A program made the translations under genes and the position numbers. Source: Synergistaceae bacterium (lineage in GTDB: Bacteria; Synergistota; Synergistia; Synergistales; Aminobacteriaceae). From it: a DNA stretch of 32,361 nt. Of this stretch, positions 25,412 through 32,361 are shown piece by piece; the stretch's first letter is position 1; the number at the start of each line of letters is the position of its first letter. The notes under the pieces were generated by a model. It was not told the DNA's origin, did no database searches, and saw nothing but the letters and a program-made list of their open reading frames with translations. The stretch lies in NCBI GenBank assembly GCA_017443945.1, contig JAFSXS010000095.1, positions 1-32,361 of the forward strand, given 5' to 3'.

Positions 25412-26638
25412 TTGTACACGACATTAGAGCATTTCTTAAAATATATAAAATATGACACTCAATCGCAGGAAAACGCCGGAGTCATTCCCAGCACAGAAAA
25501 GCAATTTACTTTAGCGCGCGAGTTGTTCAATGAATTACAGGAACGCGGACTTAAAGACGTAACAATCACTGAACACGCTTATGTAACGGGGACTCTTCCT
25601 GCCAACACTGATAAAAAAATTCCTGCAATAGGCTTTATTTCACACATGGACACTTCACCCAGTGCAAGCGGTGCAAATGTTCAAGCAAGAATCATAAATA
25701 ATTACGACGGCAGCAACATAGCATTAAATGAAAATATAATTTTATCGCCGGAAATTTTCCCCGACATGAGAAAATATGTAAATCATGATTTAATCGTTAC
25801 TGACGGCAAAACTTTATTAGGCGCGGACGACAAAGCCGGAATCGCTGAAATAATCGGTGCACTTGACTGGCTGCTCGCTAATCCGGAATTTAAACACGGT
25901 GATATGAAAATCGCTTTCACTCCTGATGAAGAAATCGGCGAACTTGCGAGTCATCTTGACATCAAAAAATTTGCGGCTGACTTTGCTTACACTGTCGACG
26001 GCGGAGAACTCGGCGAAATAAGTTACGAAAATTTTAACGCTGCACAGGCTGTAATAAAGATTCACGGGCGGTCAGTTCATCCGGGAGCAGCAAAAAATAT
26101 CATGGTTAGTGCTGTAATGCTCGGCAATGAATTATTAAACATGTTACCGTCAAATGAGTCTCCGGCCACAACAGAAGGCAGAGAAGGCTTTTATCACTGC
26201 TTGAGCTTCAACTGCACACCGGAAGAAGGCGAAATAATATTTATAATCCGAGATCATGACATGAAAAAATTTGAGGCGCGCAAAAATTTCATGACTCAAT
26301 GCATTAACACCCTTCAAGAAAAATATAATGCTGCAAAATTTGAACTCTCAATCACAGATCAGTATTACAATATGTTAGAAAAATTTCGCGAAAATATGTA
26401 TCCCGTAGACTTGGCCATTAACGCAATGAAAGATTTGCAGATTACACCCGTTATTTTGCCTATCAGGGGAGGCACTGACGGAGCTGCTTTATCGTGGCGG
26501 GGACTTCTTACGCCGAACATTTTTACGGGAGCTCACAACTGGCACAGCATATTTGAATTTGTTTCCGTTCAAGTAATGGAGTCAGCGAGCAGATTAATCA
26601 TAAAAATTTTAGAGAGGGCAGCAGGTGATAACAAGTGA
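25412..26638 (+). CDS. pepT: Peptidase T (tripeptide aminopeptidase)
   Basis: A 408-residue cytosolic di-zinc aminopeptidase of family M20B that removes the N-terminal residue of tripeptides. Metal and catalytic residues fall at E. coli numbering: SHMDTSP (His78, Asp80), LGADDKAG (Asp140), PDEEIG (Glu173/174) and VDGGELGE (Asp196). SVHPGAAKNIM and RGGTDGAALS are the expected dimer and C-terminal motifs. The start is TTG at 25412 after AGGAGG with an AT-rich spacer. It follows the LRR gene by 28 bp, so it may share that transcript. It overlaps rhaD by GTGA. It would finish digestion of peptides imported by systems such as the Opp-type transporter downstream. Confidence 0.96.
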   Translation: MYTTLEHFLKYIKYDTQSQENAGVIPSTEKQFTLARELFNELQERGLKDVTITEHAYVTGTLPANTDKKIPAIGFISHMDTSPSASGANVQARIINNYDGSNIALNENIILSPEIFPDMRKYVNHDLIVTDGKTLLGADDKAGIAEIIGALDWLLANPEFKHGDMKIAFTPDEEIGELASHLDIKKFAADFAYTVDGGELGEISYENFNAAQAVIKIHGRSVHPGAAKNIMVSAVMLGNELLNMLPSNESPATTEGREGFYHCLSFNCTPEEGEIIFIIRDHDMKKFEARKNFMTQCINTLQEKYNAAKFELSITDQYYNMLEKFRENMYPVDLAINAMKDLQITPVILPIRGGTDGAALSWRGLLTPNIFTGAHNWHSIFEFVSVQVMESASRLIIKILERAAGDNK

Positions 26639-27459
26639 AAGATATTTTATCGGCACCGTTTTTAATCGAGCTTACACGCACACTCACGAACATGTATAAT
26701 CACGGCTGGGACGAAAGAAATTCCGGCAATTTATCGCTGTTATTAGACGAGTCAGAAATAAAAGATTACTGCGACACAAATAATTTTATCCGCGAATTTA
26801 ATACGGGATTCGAGACTCCTTTACTCGACAATAAATATTTTATCGTTACCGGTACAGGCAAATATTTCAAAAATGTGCAGTATGACCCGGCTTTAAATTT
26901 GGGACTCGTGAAAATCTTAGACAACGGAAGAAAAGCGCGACTCTTATGGGGATTAACTGACGGAGGCAATTTAACGAGCGAATTTCCTGCGCACATGATG
27001 AGTCATTCTTCAAGACTCGCTATAGATTCGCAAAATAGAGTCATTCTTCACTGCCACGCGACTAATTTACTTGCGATGACTTATGTTCATGAATTCGACG
27101 AGAAAAAATTTACTCGGACCCTTTGGCAAATGGCGACTGAATCAATAATAATTTTTCCCGACGGAATTAATATTTTGCCTTGGATGTTATGCGGAACCAA
27201 CGAGATCGGCCAAGCTACAGCAGAAAAATTTAAATCTTCAAGACTCGTTTTATGGGCGATGCACGGACTATATGCAGCGGGCAAAAATTTAGATGACGCT
27301 TTCGGGTTAATCGAGACAGCAGAGAAGGCCGCAGAAATTTTCTTGAAGACTGCACATTTACCGAGAGTCAATAATATCACTGATGAAAATTTGAAGTCTT
27401 TAGCAGTAAAATTTAACGTAAAGCCCCGTGAAGGCTATCTATCGTTACAGCATTCATAA
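26635..27459 (+). CDS. rhaD: Rhamnulose-1-phosphate aldolase
   Basis: A 274-residue class II zinc aldolase, the same length as E. coli RhaD and similar throughout. GWDERNSGNLSL, FIVTGTGKYFKNVQ.DPA.NLG, LWGLTDGG and ILPWMLCGTNEIGQATA are RhaD-specific rather than general FucA/AraD features. Zinc ligands His139, His141 (LHCHATNL) and His210 (AMHGLY), and the catalytic Glu116 (SEFPAHMMSH), are present. It splits L-rhamnulose 1-phosphate to dihydroxyacetone phosphate and L-lactaldehyde. The GTG start overlaps the pepT stop (GTGA). fucO, whose product reduces lactaldehyde, lies 24 bp downstream. The isomerase and kinase of the pathway are not in the window. Confidence 0.94.
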   Translation: MKDILSAPFLIELTRTLTNMYNHGWDERNSGNLSLLLDESEIKDYCDTNNFIREFNTGFETPLLDNKYFIVTGTGKYFKNVQYDPALNLGLVKILDNGRKARLLWGLTDGGNLTSEFPAHMMSHSSRLAIDSQNRVILHCHATNLLAMTYVHEFDEKKFTRTLWQMATESIIIFPDGINILPWMLCGTNEIGQATAEKFKSSRLVLWAMHGLYAAGKNLDDAFGLIETAEKAAEIFLKTAHLPRVNNITDENLKSLAVKFNVKPREGYLSLQHS

Positions 27460-27483
27460 TATAACAAAGGAGAGAAATTTTTT

Positions 27484-28633
27484 ATGGCAGATCGTATCGT
27501 ACTGAATAATATTTCTTATCACGGTAAAGGCGCGATCGAAAATATTGCACCTGAACTCAAAGCGCGCGGCAAGAAAAAAAGTTTTTGTCTGCACTGACGC
27601 AAGTTTAATCAAGTTCGGAGTCGCTCAAAAAGTTACGGATTTACTTGACAAGGCCGGAATCGCTTACGAAATTTACAGCGACATTAAGCCAAATCCGACA
27701 ATTGAAAACGTTCAAAACGGTGTAGCAGCATTCAAGAAGGCAAACGCTGACTCAATAGTTGCTATCGGCGGCGGCTCGTCAATGGATACAGCAAAGGCGA
27801 TCGGAATTATAATTAACAACCCTGAATTTGCTGATGTCCGCTCACTTGAAGGCGTTGCACCGACAAAGACTCACGCAGTATTTACTATTGCAGTGCCGAC
27901 AACAGCAGGAACAGCCGCAGAAGTTACAATTAATTATGTCATCACCGACGTTGAGAAAAAGCGCAAATTTGTTTGTGTCGATACAAATGACATTCCCGAA
28001 ATCGCAGTAGTTGACCCCGATATGATGTCTTCAATGCCTAAGGGTTTAACAGCTTCAACAGGCATGGACGCACTGACTCACGCGATAGAAGGTTATATCA
28101 CAAAAGGTCATTGCGCAATTAGTGATATGTTCCACCTTGAGGCGATTAAATTAATTTCTCACAGTTTACGCGGAGCAGTAGAAGGAACTCCAGAAGGCCG
28201 CGAGGGAATGGCACTCGGTCAATATATTGCTGGTATGGGATTCTCTAACGTAGGACTCGGAATCGTTCACAGCATGGCTCACGGATTAAGCGCACTTTAT
28301 GACACACCGCACGGAGTCGCATGTGCAATAATTTTGCCTTATGGACTCGAATACAACGCACCAGCCGCCGGAAAACGTTATCGCGCAATAGGCAAAGCAA
28401 TGGGAGTTGACGGTATTGACTCAATGGACGATGAGCAGGCATGTCAAGCAACTATTAACGCTGTGAAAAAACTTTCTGCTGATGTAGGAATCGCGCCGAA
28501 TTTAAAGGGTATTCTCAAAGATGAGGACGTACAATTTTTGAGCGACAGTGCATTTGCAGACGCTTGCTGTCCCGGCAATCCCAGAGATACAAACGTTAAA
28601 GAGATTAAAGCACTTTATCGCAGCATGATGTAA
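27484..28633 (+). CDS. fucO: Lactaldehyde reductase (iron-dependent alcohol dehydrogenase), apparent frameshift
   Basis: The true start is ATG 27484 (MADRIVLNNISYHGKGAIEN) after AAAGGAG. This frame stops at 27595-27597. The rest of the protein continues in another frame, from KKVFVCTDASLIKFG at about 27577 to 28633. The junction is a run of seven A (27574-27580); six A would give one continuous frame of about 383 residues matching E. coli FucO almost throughout. NPEFADVRSLEG, PTTAGTAAEVTINYVITD, GMDALTHAIEGYIT and MGFSNVGLG.VH.MAH..... include the iron ligands (Asp, three His). FucO reduces L-lactaldehyde to 1,2-propanediol, regenerating NAD+. The break may be a sequencing indel, slippage or a recent mutation. 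Confidence 0.9.
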
Positions 28634-28647
28634 ATATAAAGTTTGAC

Positions 28648-28689
28648 TCCGCCGCCTCGCCCCACCCACCCACCCTGCTCGGCGGCGGA
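28648..28689. other. GC-rich hairpin with G-quadruplex-capable loop between convergent genes
   Basis: A perfect 9-bp stem (28648-28656 with 28681-28689; TCCGCCGCC/GGCGGCGGA) encloses a 24-nt loop. On the minus strand the loop carries GGGGTGGGTGGGTGGG (28660-28675), or the same read from the other end. No T tract follows in either direction, so it is not a standard intrinsic terminator, though it lies where fucO and the binding-protein gene converge. Confidence 0.85.
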
Positions 28690-28695
28690 AAAGAC

Positions 28696-30288
28696 TCACT
28701 CATTCACGATTTCGGCCGTCCTGAATAAAATAATTCCTAGTGGAGATTGATATATATTTTTGACGCGTTCACTCTTCATTTCAGGCGACGACAAGAAATA
28801 TAACGGTAATGAAGGCATTTCGCGCATTAAAATTTTCTCGGCCTCGTGCATATAATTTATACGCTTTGAATGATCCATTTCGAGGGCTGATTTTCGCATT
28901 AGTTCGTCAAATTCTGAATTTTTCCAGCTCATGTCATTTTGAGGCGAGTCAGATTTATAAGTATCTAATATATTCGACGCATCAGGAAAATCAAGAATCC
29001 AGCTGCTTGCGGCCATATCAAAATTTCCTTCCTGCATTGATTGAAGAAATACTTTCCATTCTTCATTTAATAGACCGACATTTACGCCTAAAACCTGCTT
29101 CCACATGTTTTGCAAGACTTCAGCGAGCATATTACTTCCCGGTTTTCCGCTATATTTTAATGACACTTCCGGGAAATTTTCACCGTTTGGATAACCTGCT
29201 TCAGCTAAAAGTTTTCTGGCCTGCTCAACGTCTGCACTAACCGGCAAAAACGCGCCGCCCTCCGTCCTGAAATCCTGCGAAATATTTACTCCAGGCACTA
29301 AATAACTTACAATCCCCGTTGCTGGTTTCTCGCCGCTTCCCAAAAGTTTATCGGTTATAATGCTTCTGTCTACTGCGAGGGTAAATGCGCGCCTGACTCT
29401 TGAATCATCAAAAGGTTTATGAGCACAGTTAAAATCAATAAAAGAAGTTCCCAGTGCAGGCAGTGATTTTGCTTCACCAGTTTTCAAGAGAGCAGGTAAA
29501 ATTCTAGCCGGTATTGAGCTTATATAATCAATTTTTCCTGCTTTGAAGGCTGCAAGTGCTGTGTTAGAGTCCCCGATTAAGACAAAGCGCAATCTATCAA
29601 TTTTCACGTTCTCTGAGTCCCAGTAATTATTATTCTTGAGCAAAACAATTTCTCCGCCGCTGCCGTGTTTCCATTTTGAGAGAATAAATGCACCGTTTGA
29701 TACAATAGTTTCCGGTCTAGCTGCCCATCCCCGCGGATTATTATTTATTACGTCCATTCGAGCCGGTACAAATGTTTGGAAGGACATATAATCTAACATT
29801 AAGGGATTCTTGTATTCGAGCGTGATAATAAAAGTTTTCCCGTCAGGAACAGAGAGTCCGACCTCTTCAGCTTTTGCCTCGCCTTTGTAAAATTTTTCCG
29901 CGTTCTTGATAAAGAATCCGTAATTAGCATTTGGTGCAGCCGTCTCAGGAGCTATTAAATGCATAAAACCATCTTTGAAGTGTTGAGCAGTTAATTTTTT
30001 CCCGTCCGACCACTTTAAATTATCCCGCAAATAAAATGTCCATGTAAGACCGTCCGGCGAAATGTCCCAACTTTCAGCGCAGGCAGGTTCTATCTTGTCA
30101 TTAAAGCCCCTCCGCACAAGACCTTCAAAAATGTTTGCGTCAACTTGTCCGCCGTCAAGAGCGTGATTTAAAAACGGGTCTATAGTTCTCGGATCAACGC
30201 CCAAATTATAAATTATTTCACGAGGCCCGGCACTAGCTGCACCGGCAAAAATTAAAATTATAAATATTATACGAATGGACATGCGCAT
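28696..30288 (-). CDS. Peptide ABC transporter substrate-binding protein (family 5, OppA/DppA type)
   Basis: A 530-residue periplasmic binding protein. I start it at ATG 30286-30288 ([14 protein letters not shown]), with AAGGAG 10 nt upstream; a longer frame to 30357 lacks a signal peptide at its start. Residues 1-20 are a Sec signal peptide ending ASA, with no lipobox. EIIYNLGVDPRTIDPFLNHALDGGQVDANIFEGL is the conserved SBP_bac_5 N-terminal region; TFYLRDNLKWSDGKKLTAQHFKDG and VRRAFTLAVDRSII are further family motifs. It is similar in layout to E. coli OppA. The gene overlaps the preceding ATPase gene by 22 bp. The missing lipid anchor fits a soluble periplasmic receptor in a diderm cell. 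Peptide length preference is unknown. Confidence 0.93.
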   Translation of the reverse strand: MRMSIRIIFIILIFAGAASAGPREIIYNLGVDPRTIDPFLNHALDGGQVDANIFEGLVRRGFNDKIEPACAESWDISPDGLTWTFYLRDNLKWSDGKKLTAQHFKDGFMHLIAPETAAPNANYGFFIKNAEKFYKGEAKAEEVGLSVPDGKTFIITLEYKNPLMLDYMSFQTFVPARMDVINNNPRGWAARPETIVSNGAFILSKWKHGSGGEIVLLKNNNYWDSENVKIDRLRFVLIGDSNTALAAFKAGKIDYISSIPARILPALLKTGEAKSLPALGTSFIDFNCAHKPFDDSRVRRAFTLAVDRSIITDKLLGSGEKPATGIVSYLVPGVNISQDFRTEGGAFLPVSADVEQARKLLAEAGYPNGENFPEVSLKYSGKPGSNMLAEVLQNMWKQVLGVNVGLLNEEWKVFLQSMQEGNFDMAASSWILDFPDASNILDTYKSDSPQNDMSWKNSEFDELMRKSALEMDHSKRINYMHEAEKILMREMPSLPLYFLSSPEMKSERVKNIYQSPLGIILFRTAEIVNE

Positions 30289-31202
30289 AAATGATTTTCT
30301 CCTTTGTCTTGTAAAATTGTGTGAAGAGTCCTGCATTCCGGTTTTGCTTTGCTGCATCGCGTATGAAAATTACACCCAGACGGAATATTTAACGCGCTTG
30401 GGACTTCACCTTCAAGAGATAAAATTTTTCTTGCGTCTGATTTGTCGGGATCAGGAACAGGAATCGACGATAACAACGAAATTGTATAAGGGTGCAGAGG
30501 CCGTGAATATAATTCATCAGAGTCAGCGATTTCTACAATTTTTCCTAAGTACATAACGGCAACTCTTGTGCTTATGTGCCTGACCATTGATAAATCATGA
30601 GCGATAAATAAATATGTGAGTCCTAAACTTTTTTGCAGGTCCTCAAGCATATTTACAATTTGTGCCTGAATAGAGACATCAAGCGCGGATATTGGTTCGT
30701 CGCAAATAATAAATTCAGGTTCGACAGCTAATGCACGGGCGATTCCGATTCTTTGACGCTGGCCGCCGCTAAATTCATGAGGATAACGCCCAGACTGTTC
30801 ACTATTGAGTCCGACGAGCTGCAATAATTTATTTACACGTTCTGAATGCTCGTTTTTCGGGATATTGTGAATAATCATAGCTTCACGAATAATTTCGCCT
30901 GCTGTCATTCGGGGATTAAGCGACGCATAGGGATCCTGAAATATCATTTGAATTTTCTTTCTGAACGGGAGCATTTGACGAGAATTTAAGCGCGTTATGT
31001 CTTGACCGTTATAAATAATTTTTCCTGAGTCAGGCTCATAAAGTTTTATAATTGTGCGTCCGAGAGTAGTTTTTCCGCAGCCCGACTCGCCTACAAGTCC
31101 GAGAGTCTCACCCTTATTGATAGTAAGCGACACACCGTCAAGAGATTTTATATTACCGTTAAAATATTTCTTGAGATCATGAACTTCAAGCAATGCGCTC
31201 AT
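30267..31202 (-). CDS. oppF: Oligopeptide ABC transporter ATP-binding protein, OppF type
   Basis: 311 residues, starting at ATG 31200-31202 inside an ATGA overlap with the upstream ATPase gene; the GGGGGTG in that gene's 3' end is the ribosome-binding site. Walker A is GESGCGKTT (38-46), the Q-loop [10 protein letters not shown], the ABC signature FSGGQRQR (144-151) and Walker B FIICDEP (164-170), with D-loop [10 protein letters not shown] and switch His in IAHDLSMV. The C-terminal peptide-transporter domain has [15 protein letters not shown] and a last Cys in CACPFV, matching the four-cysteine cluster that holds an Fe-S centre in some Dpp/Opp ATPases. It should pair with the upstream OppD-type ATPase to energise peptide uptake. 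Confidence 0.94.
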   Translation of the reverse strand: MSALLEVHDLKKYFNGNIKSLDGVSLTINKGETLGLVGESGCGKTTLGRTIIKLYEPDSGKIIYNGQDITRLNSRQMLPFRKKIQMIFQDPYASLNPRMTAGEIIREAMIIHNIPKNEHSERVNKLLQLVGLNSEQSGRYPHEFSGGQRQRIGIARALAVEPEFIICDEPISALDVSIQAQIVNMLEDLQKSLGLTYLFIAHDLSMVRHISTRVAVMYLGKIVEIADSDELYSRPLHPYTISLLSSIPVPDPDKSDARKILSLEGEVPSALNIPSGCNFHTRCSKAKPECRTLHTILQDKGENHLCACPFV

Positions 31203-32143
31203 TTTTTCACCCCCAGCCAGCAATTATAATTATGAGTCTCTGACAAGATATTATTAACCGGAAATTTTTCAAGACATACCCTCATAGCGTGATTACATCT
31301 TTTCACGTAGGGGCAGCCTTTCGGAGGGTTCAGCAAATCGGGCGGTTGTCCTTCAATGGGAGTTAATTTCTGCTTGATGTTGTCAGGATTCGGCACAGAA
31401 TTTAATACTCCCTGCGTGTAAGGGTGTGAAGGCTGATAAAAAATTTCGCGCCTCGTTCCCTGTTCGAAAATATGACCGCCGTACATGATTAAGACTCTAT
31501 CTGCTTCGCCTGCAATTACGCCTAAATCATGAGTTATAAGAATTACGGACATTTTTGACTCGTGCTGCAAATCTTTTAATAGCTTCAAAATTTCTGCTTG
31601 GACAGTTACGTCAAGTGCTGTAGTAGGTTCGTCAGCGATTAATAAATCAGGTTTGCACAATAAAGACATTGCTATCATGATTCTTTGACGCTGGCCGCCG
31701 CTAAATTCGTGAGGATATTGCGAGATTCTTTTTTCTGCGGGTGTAATTCCGACGCGTTCGAGCATTTCTGTTATGCGGGAATTTATATTGCCCTGCCATT
31801 TATGACGCTTGAGAGTCTCCCGCATTTGATAACCGATTGTCAAGACAGGATTTAGACTCGTCATAGGGTCCTGGAATATCATAGAAATATTTTTTCCGCG
31901 AATTTCGTTAATGTCATAGTCGTTAATATTTTTGTCATTGAAGATTACAGAGCCGGATTTTATTTTGTTGAGCCCCATTACAGCAAGCATTATTGTACTT
32001 TTGCCGCTGCCTGACTCGCCTGCAATGCCGAGTACTTCACCTTTTTTGACGGTGAAAGAAATATTATTTACGGCCTTGACTTCTCCCGCTGACGTGAAAA
32101 ACGACGAGCAAAGATTATTGACTGTTAAAATATTGTCGCTCAA
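31199..32143 (-). CDS. oppD: Oligopeptide ABC transporter ATP-binding protein, OppD type
   Basis: 314 residues with a TTG start at 32141-32143 and GGGAGTG about 9 nt upstream. Walker A is GESGSGKST (42-50), the Q-loop FQDPMTSLNP, the signature FSGGQRQR (147-154) and Walker B LLIADEP (167-173), followed by TTALDVTVQAE and the switch His in ITHDLG. The C-terminus GCPYVKRCNHAMRVC plus a final Cys in YNCWLG forms the four-cysteine motif of this subfamily. It is the first gene of a minus-strand operon (oppD-oppF-binding protein) coupled by overlaps. No permease gene lies between or next to these genes within the window, which is unusual for this transporter class. Confidence 0.94.
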   Translation of the reverse strand: MSDNILTVNNLCSSFFTSAGEVKAVNNISFTVKKGEVLGIAGESGSGKSTIMLAVMGLNKIKSGSVIFNDKNINDYDINEIRGKNISMIFQDPMTSLNPVLTIGYQMRETLKRHKWQGNINSRITEMLERVGITPAEKRISQYPHEFSGGQRQRIMIAMSLLCKPDLLIADEPTTALDVTVQAEILKLLKDLQHESKMSVILITHDLGVIAGEADRVLIMYGGHIFEQGTRREIFYQPSHPYTQGVLNSVPNPDNIKQKLTPIEGQPPDLLNPPKGCPYVKRCNHAMRVCLEKFPVNNILSETHNYNCWLGVKK

Positions 32144-32361
32144 ATTAAATCACTCCCATTCTTGTTATATATAAATCGGGCGAAAACCTTTTTGCAGATG
32201 GTGCCGTCTGCGGGGCGATGGCTGCTTTCATTAGTCGTAGCATAAACACGTGGCGTGTACATGCAAAAGTTTTTATAAGTCTTCGAGTGTAGCTGCTATC
32301 AATAAAAAATTTTATCCCGCAAATTTCAATAAAGATATTCCACGCACAGGCCGAGTAGTGG
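32144..32361. other. Non-coding end region upstream of oppD with clustered hairpins
   Basis: No gene is visible. A GC-richer patch holds three inverted repeats in a row: GCAGATGGTGCCGTCTGC (32194-32211, one wobble), GCTGC/GTAGC (32221-32225 with 32237-32241) and ACACG-TGG-CGTGT (32246-32258). The patch lies 50-115 nt before oppD and could be an operator, leader structure or the tail of an element outside the window. TAATGAAAGC-x-GC on the minus strand here also occurs near 1940-1955. Confidence 0.5.

Noticed and set aside
28648-28689. Ordinary bidirectional intrinsic terminator
   Set aside because: The stem is strong, but there is no T tract downstream in either direction and the 24-nt loop is too long for a typical terminator.
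30289-30357. Longer N-terminus for the peptide-binding protein
   Set aside because: It would put 23 polar residues before the signal peptide and lacks a ribosome-binding site; AAGGAG sits 10 nt before the inner ATG.

Overview
The window is AT-rich, densely coding bacterial DNA. A diderm envelope is suggested by Sec-type (non-lipoprotein) signal peptides on both solute-binding proteins, next to true lipoproteins. The metabolic genes point to an anaerobic or gut amino-acid/peptide fermenter: a TRAP carboxylate transporter, a peptide ABC transporter, PepT, diaminopropionate ammonia-lyase with RidA, and RhaD/FucO. This mix, with AT-only spacers between Shine-Dalgarno sequence and start and many TTG/GTG starts, recalls gut Synergistota, but that assignment is inference with no marker-gene test. 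I see no tRNA, rRNA, CRISPR array or complete insertion sequence.

Layout. (1) 1-1825, minus strand: a surface-glycan type cluster of an FkbM-like methyltransferase, an 85-residue protein resembling a transposase N-terminal domain, and a sugar-nucleotide epimerase cut by the window edge. (2) 1826-2420: AT-rich spacer with two tandem repeats. (3) 2421-5232: TRAP operon dctP-dctQ-dctM with a hairpin terminator after dctP. (4) 5365-10148: phosphohexomutase, trmB (long form), rsmD (apparently 5'-disrupted), a MATE exporter and coaD. Two inverted copies of a G-quadruplex-capable repeat flank the mutase-trmB pair. (5) 10198-13007: a Zn amidohydrolase, diaminopropionate ammonia-lyase and RidA; RidA would remove the 2-aminoacrylate that the lyase releases. 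(6) 13008-18852: a tandem duplication of a whole transcription unit (extended -10 promoter, leader, lipoprotein of about 930 residues, terminator). (7) 18902-19867: a PAP2-type membrane phosphatase.

(8) 20176-25383: a 1735-residue secreted protein with a Cys/His peptidase-like head, three cysteine-rich LRR modules, five putative-Ig modules and a separate C-terminal domain. (9) 25412-28633: pepT, rhaD and fucO; fucO carries an apparent 1-nt insertion in a run of seven A. (10) 28696-32143, minus strand: oligopeptide ABC transporter genes for two ATPases and a binding protein, with no permease gene in the window.

The strongest leads for something new are the duplicated lipoprotein units (near-identical ends, diverged middles), the G4-capable repeat family together with the damaged rsmD start, and the large LRR protein.
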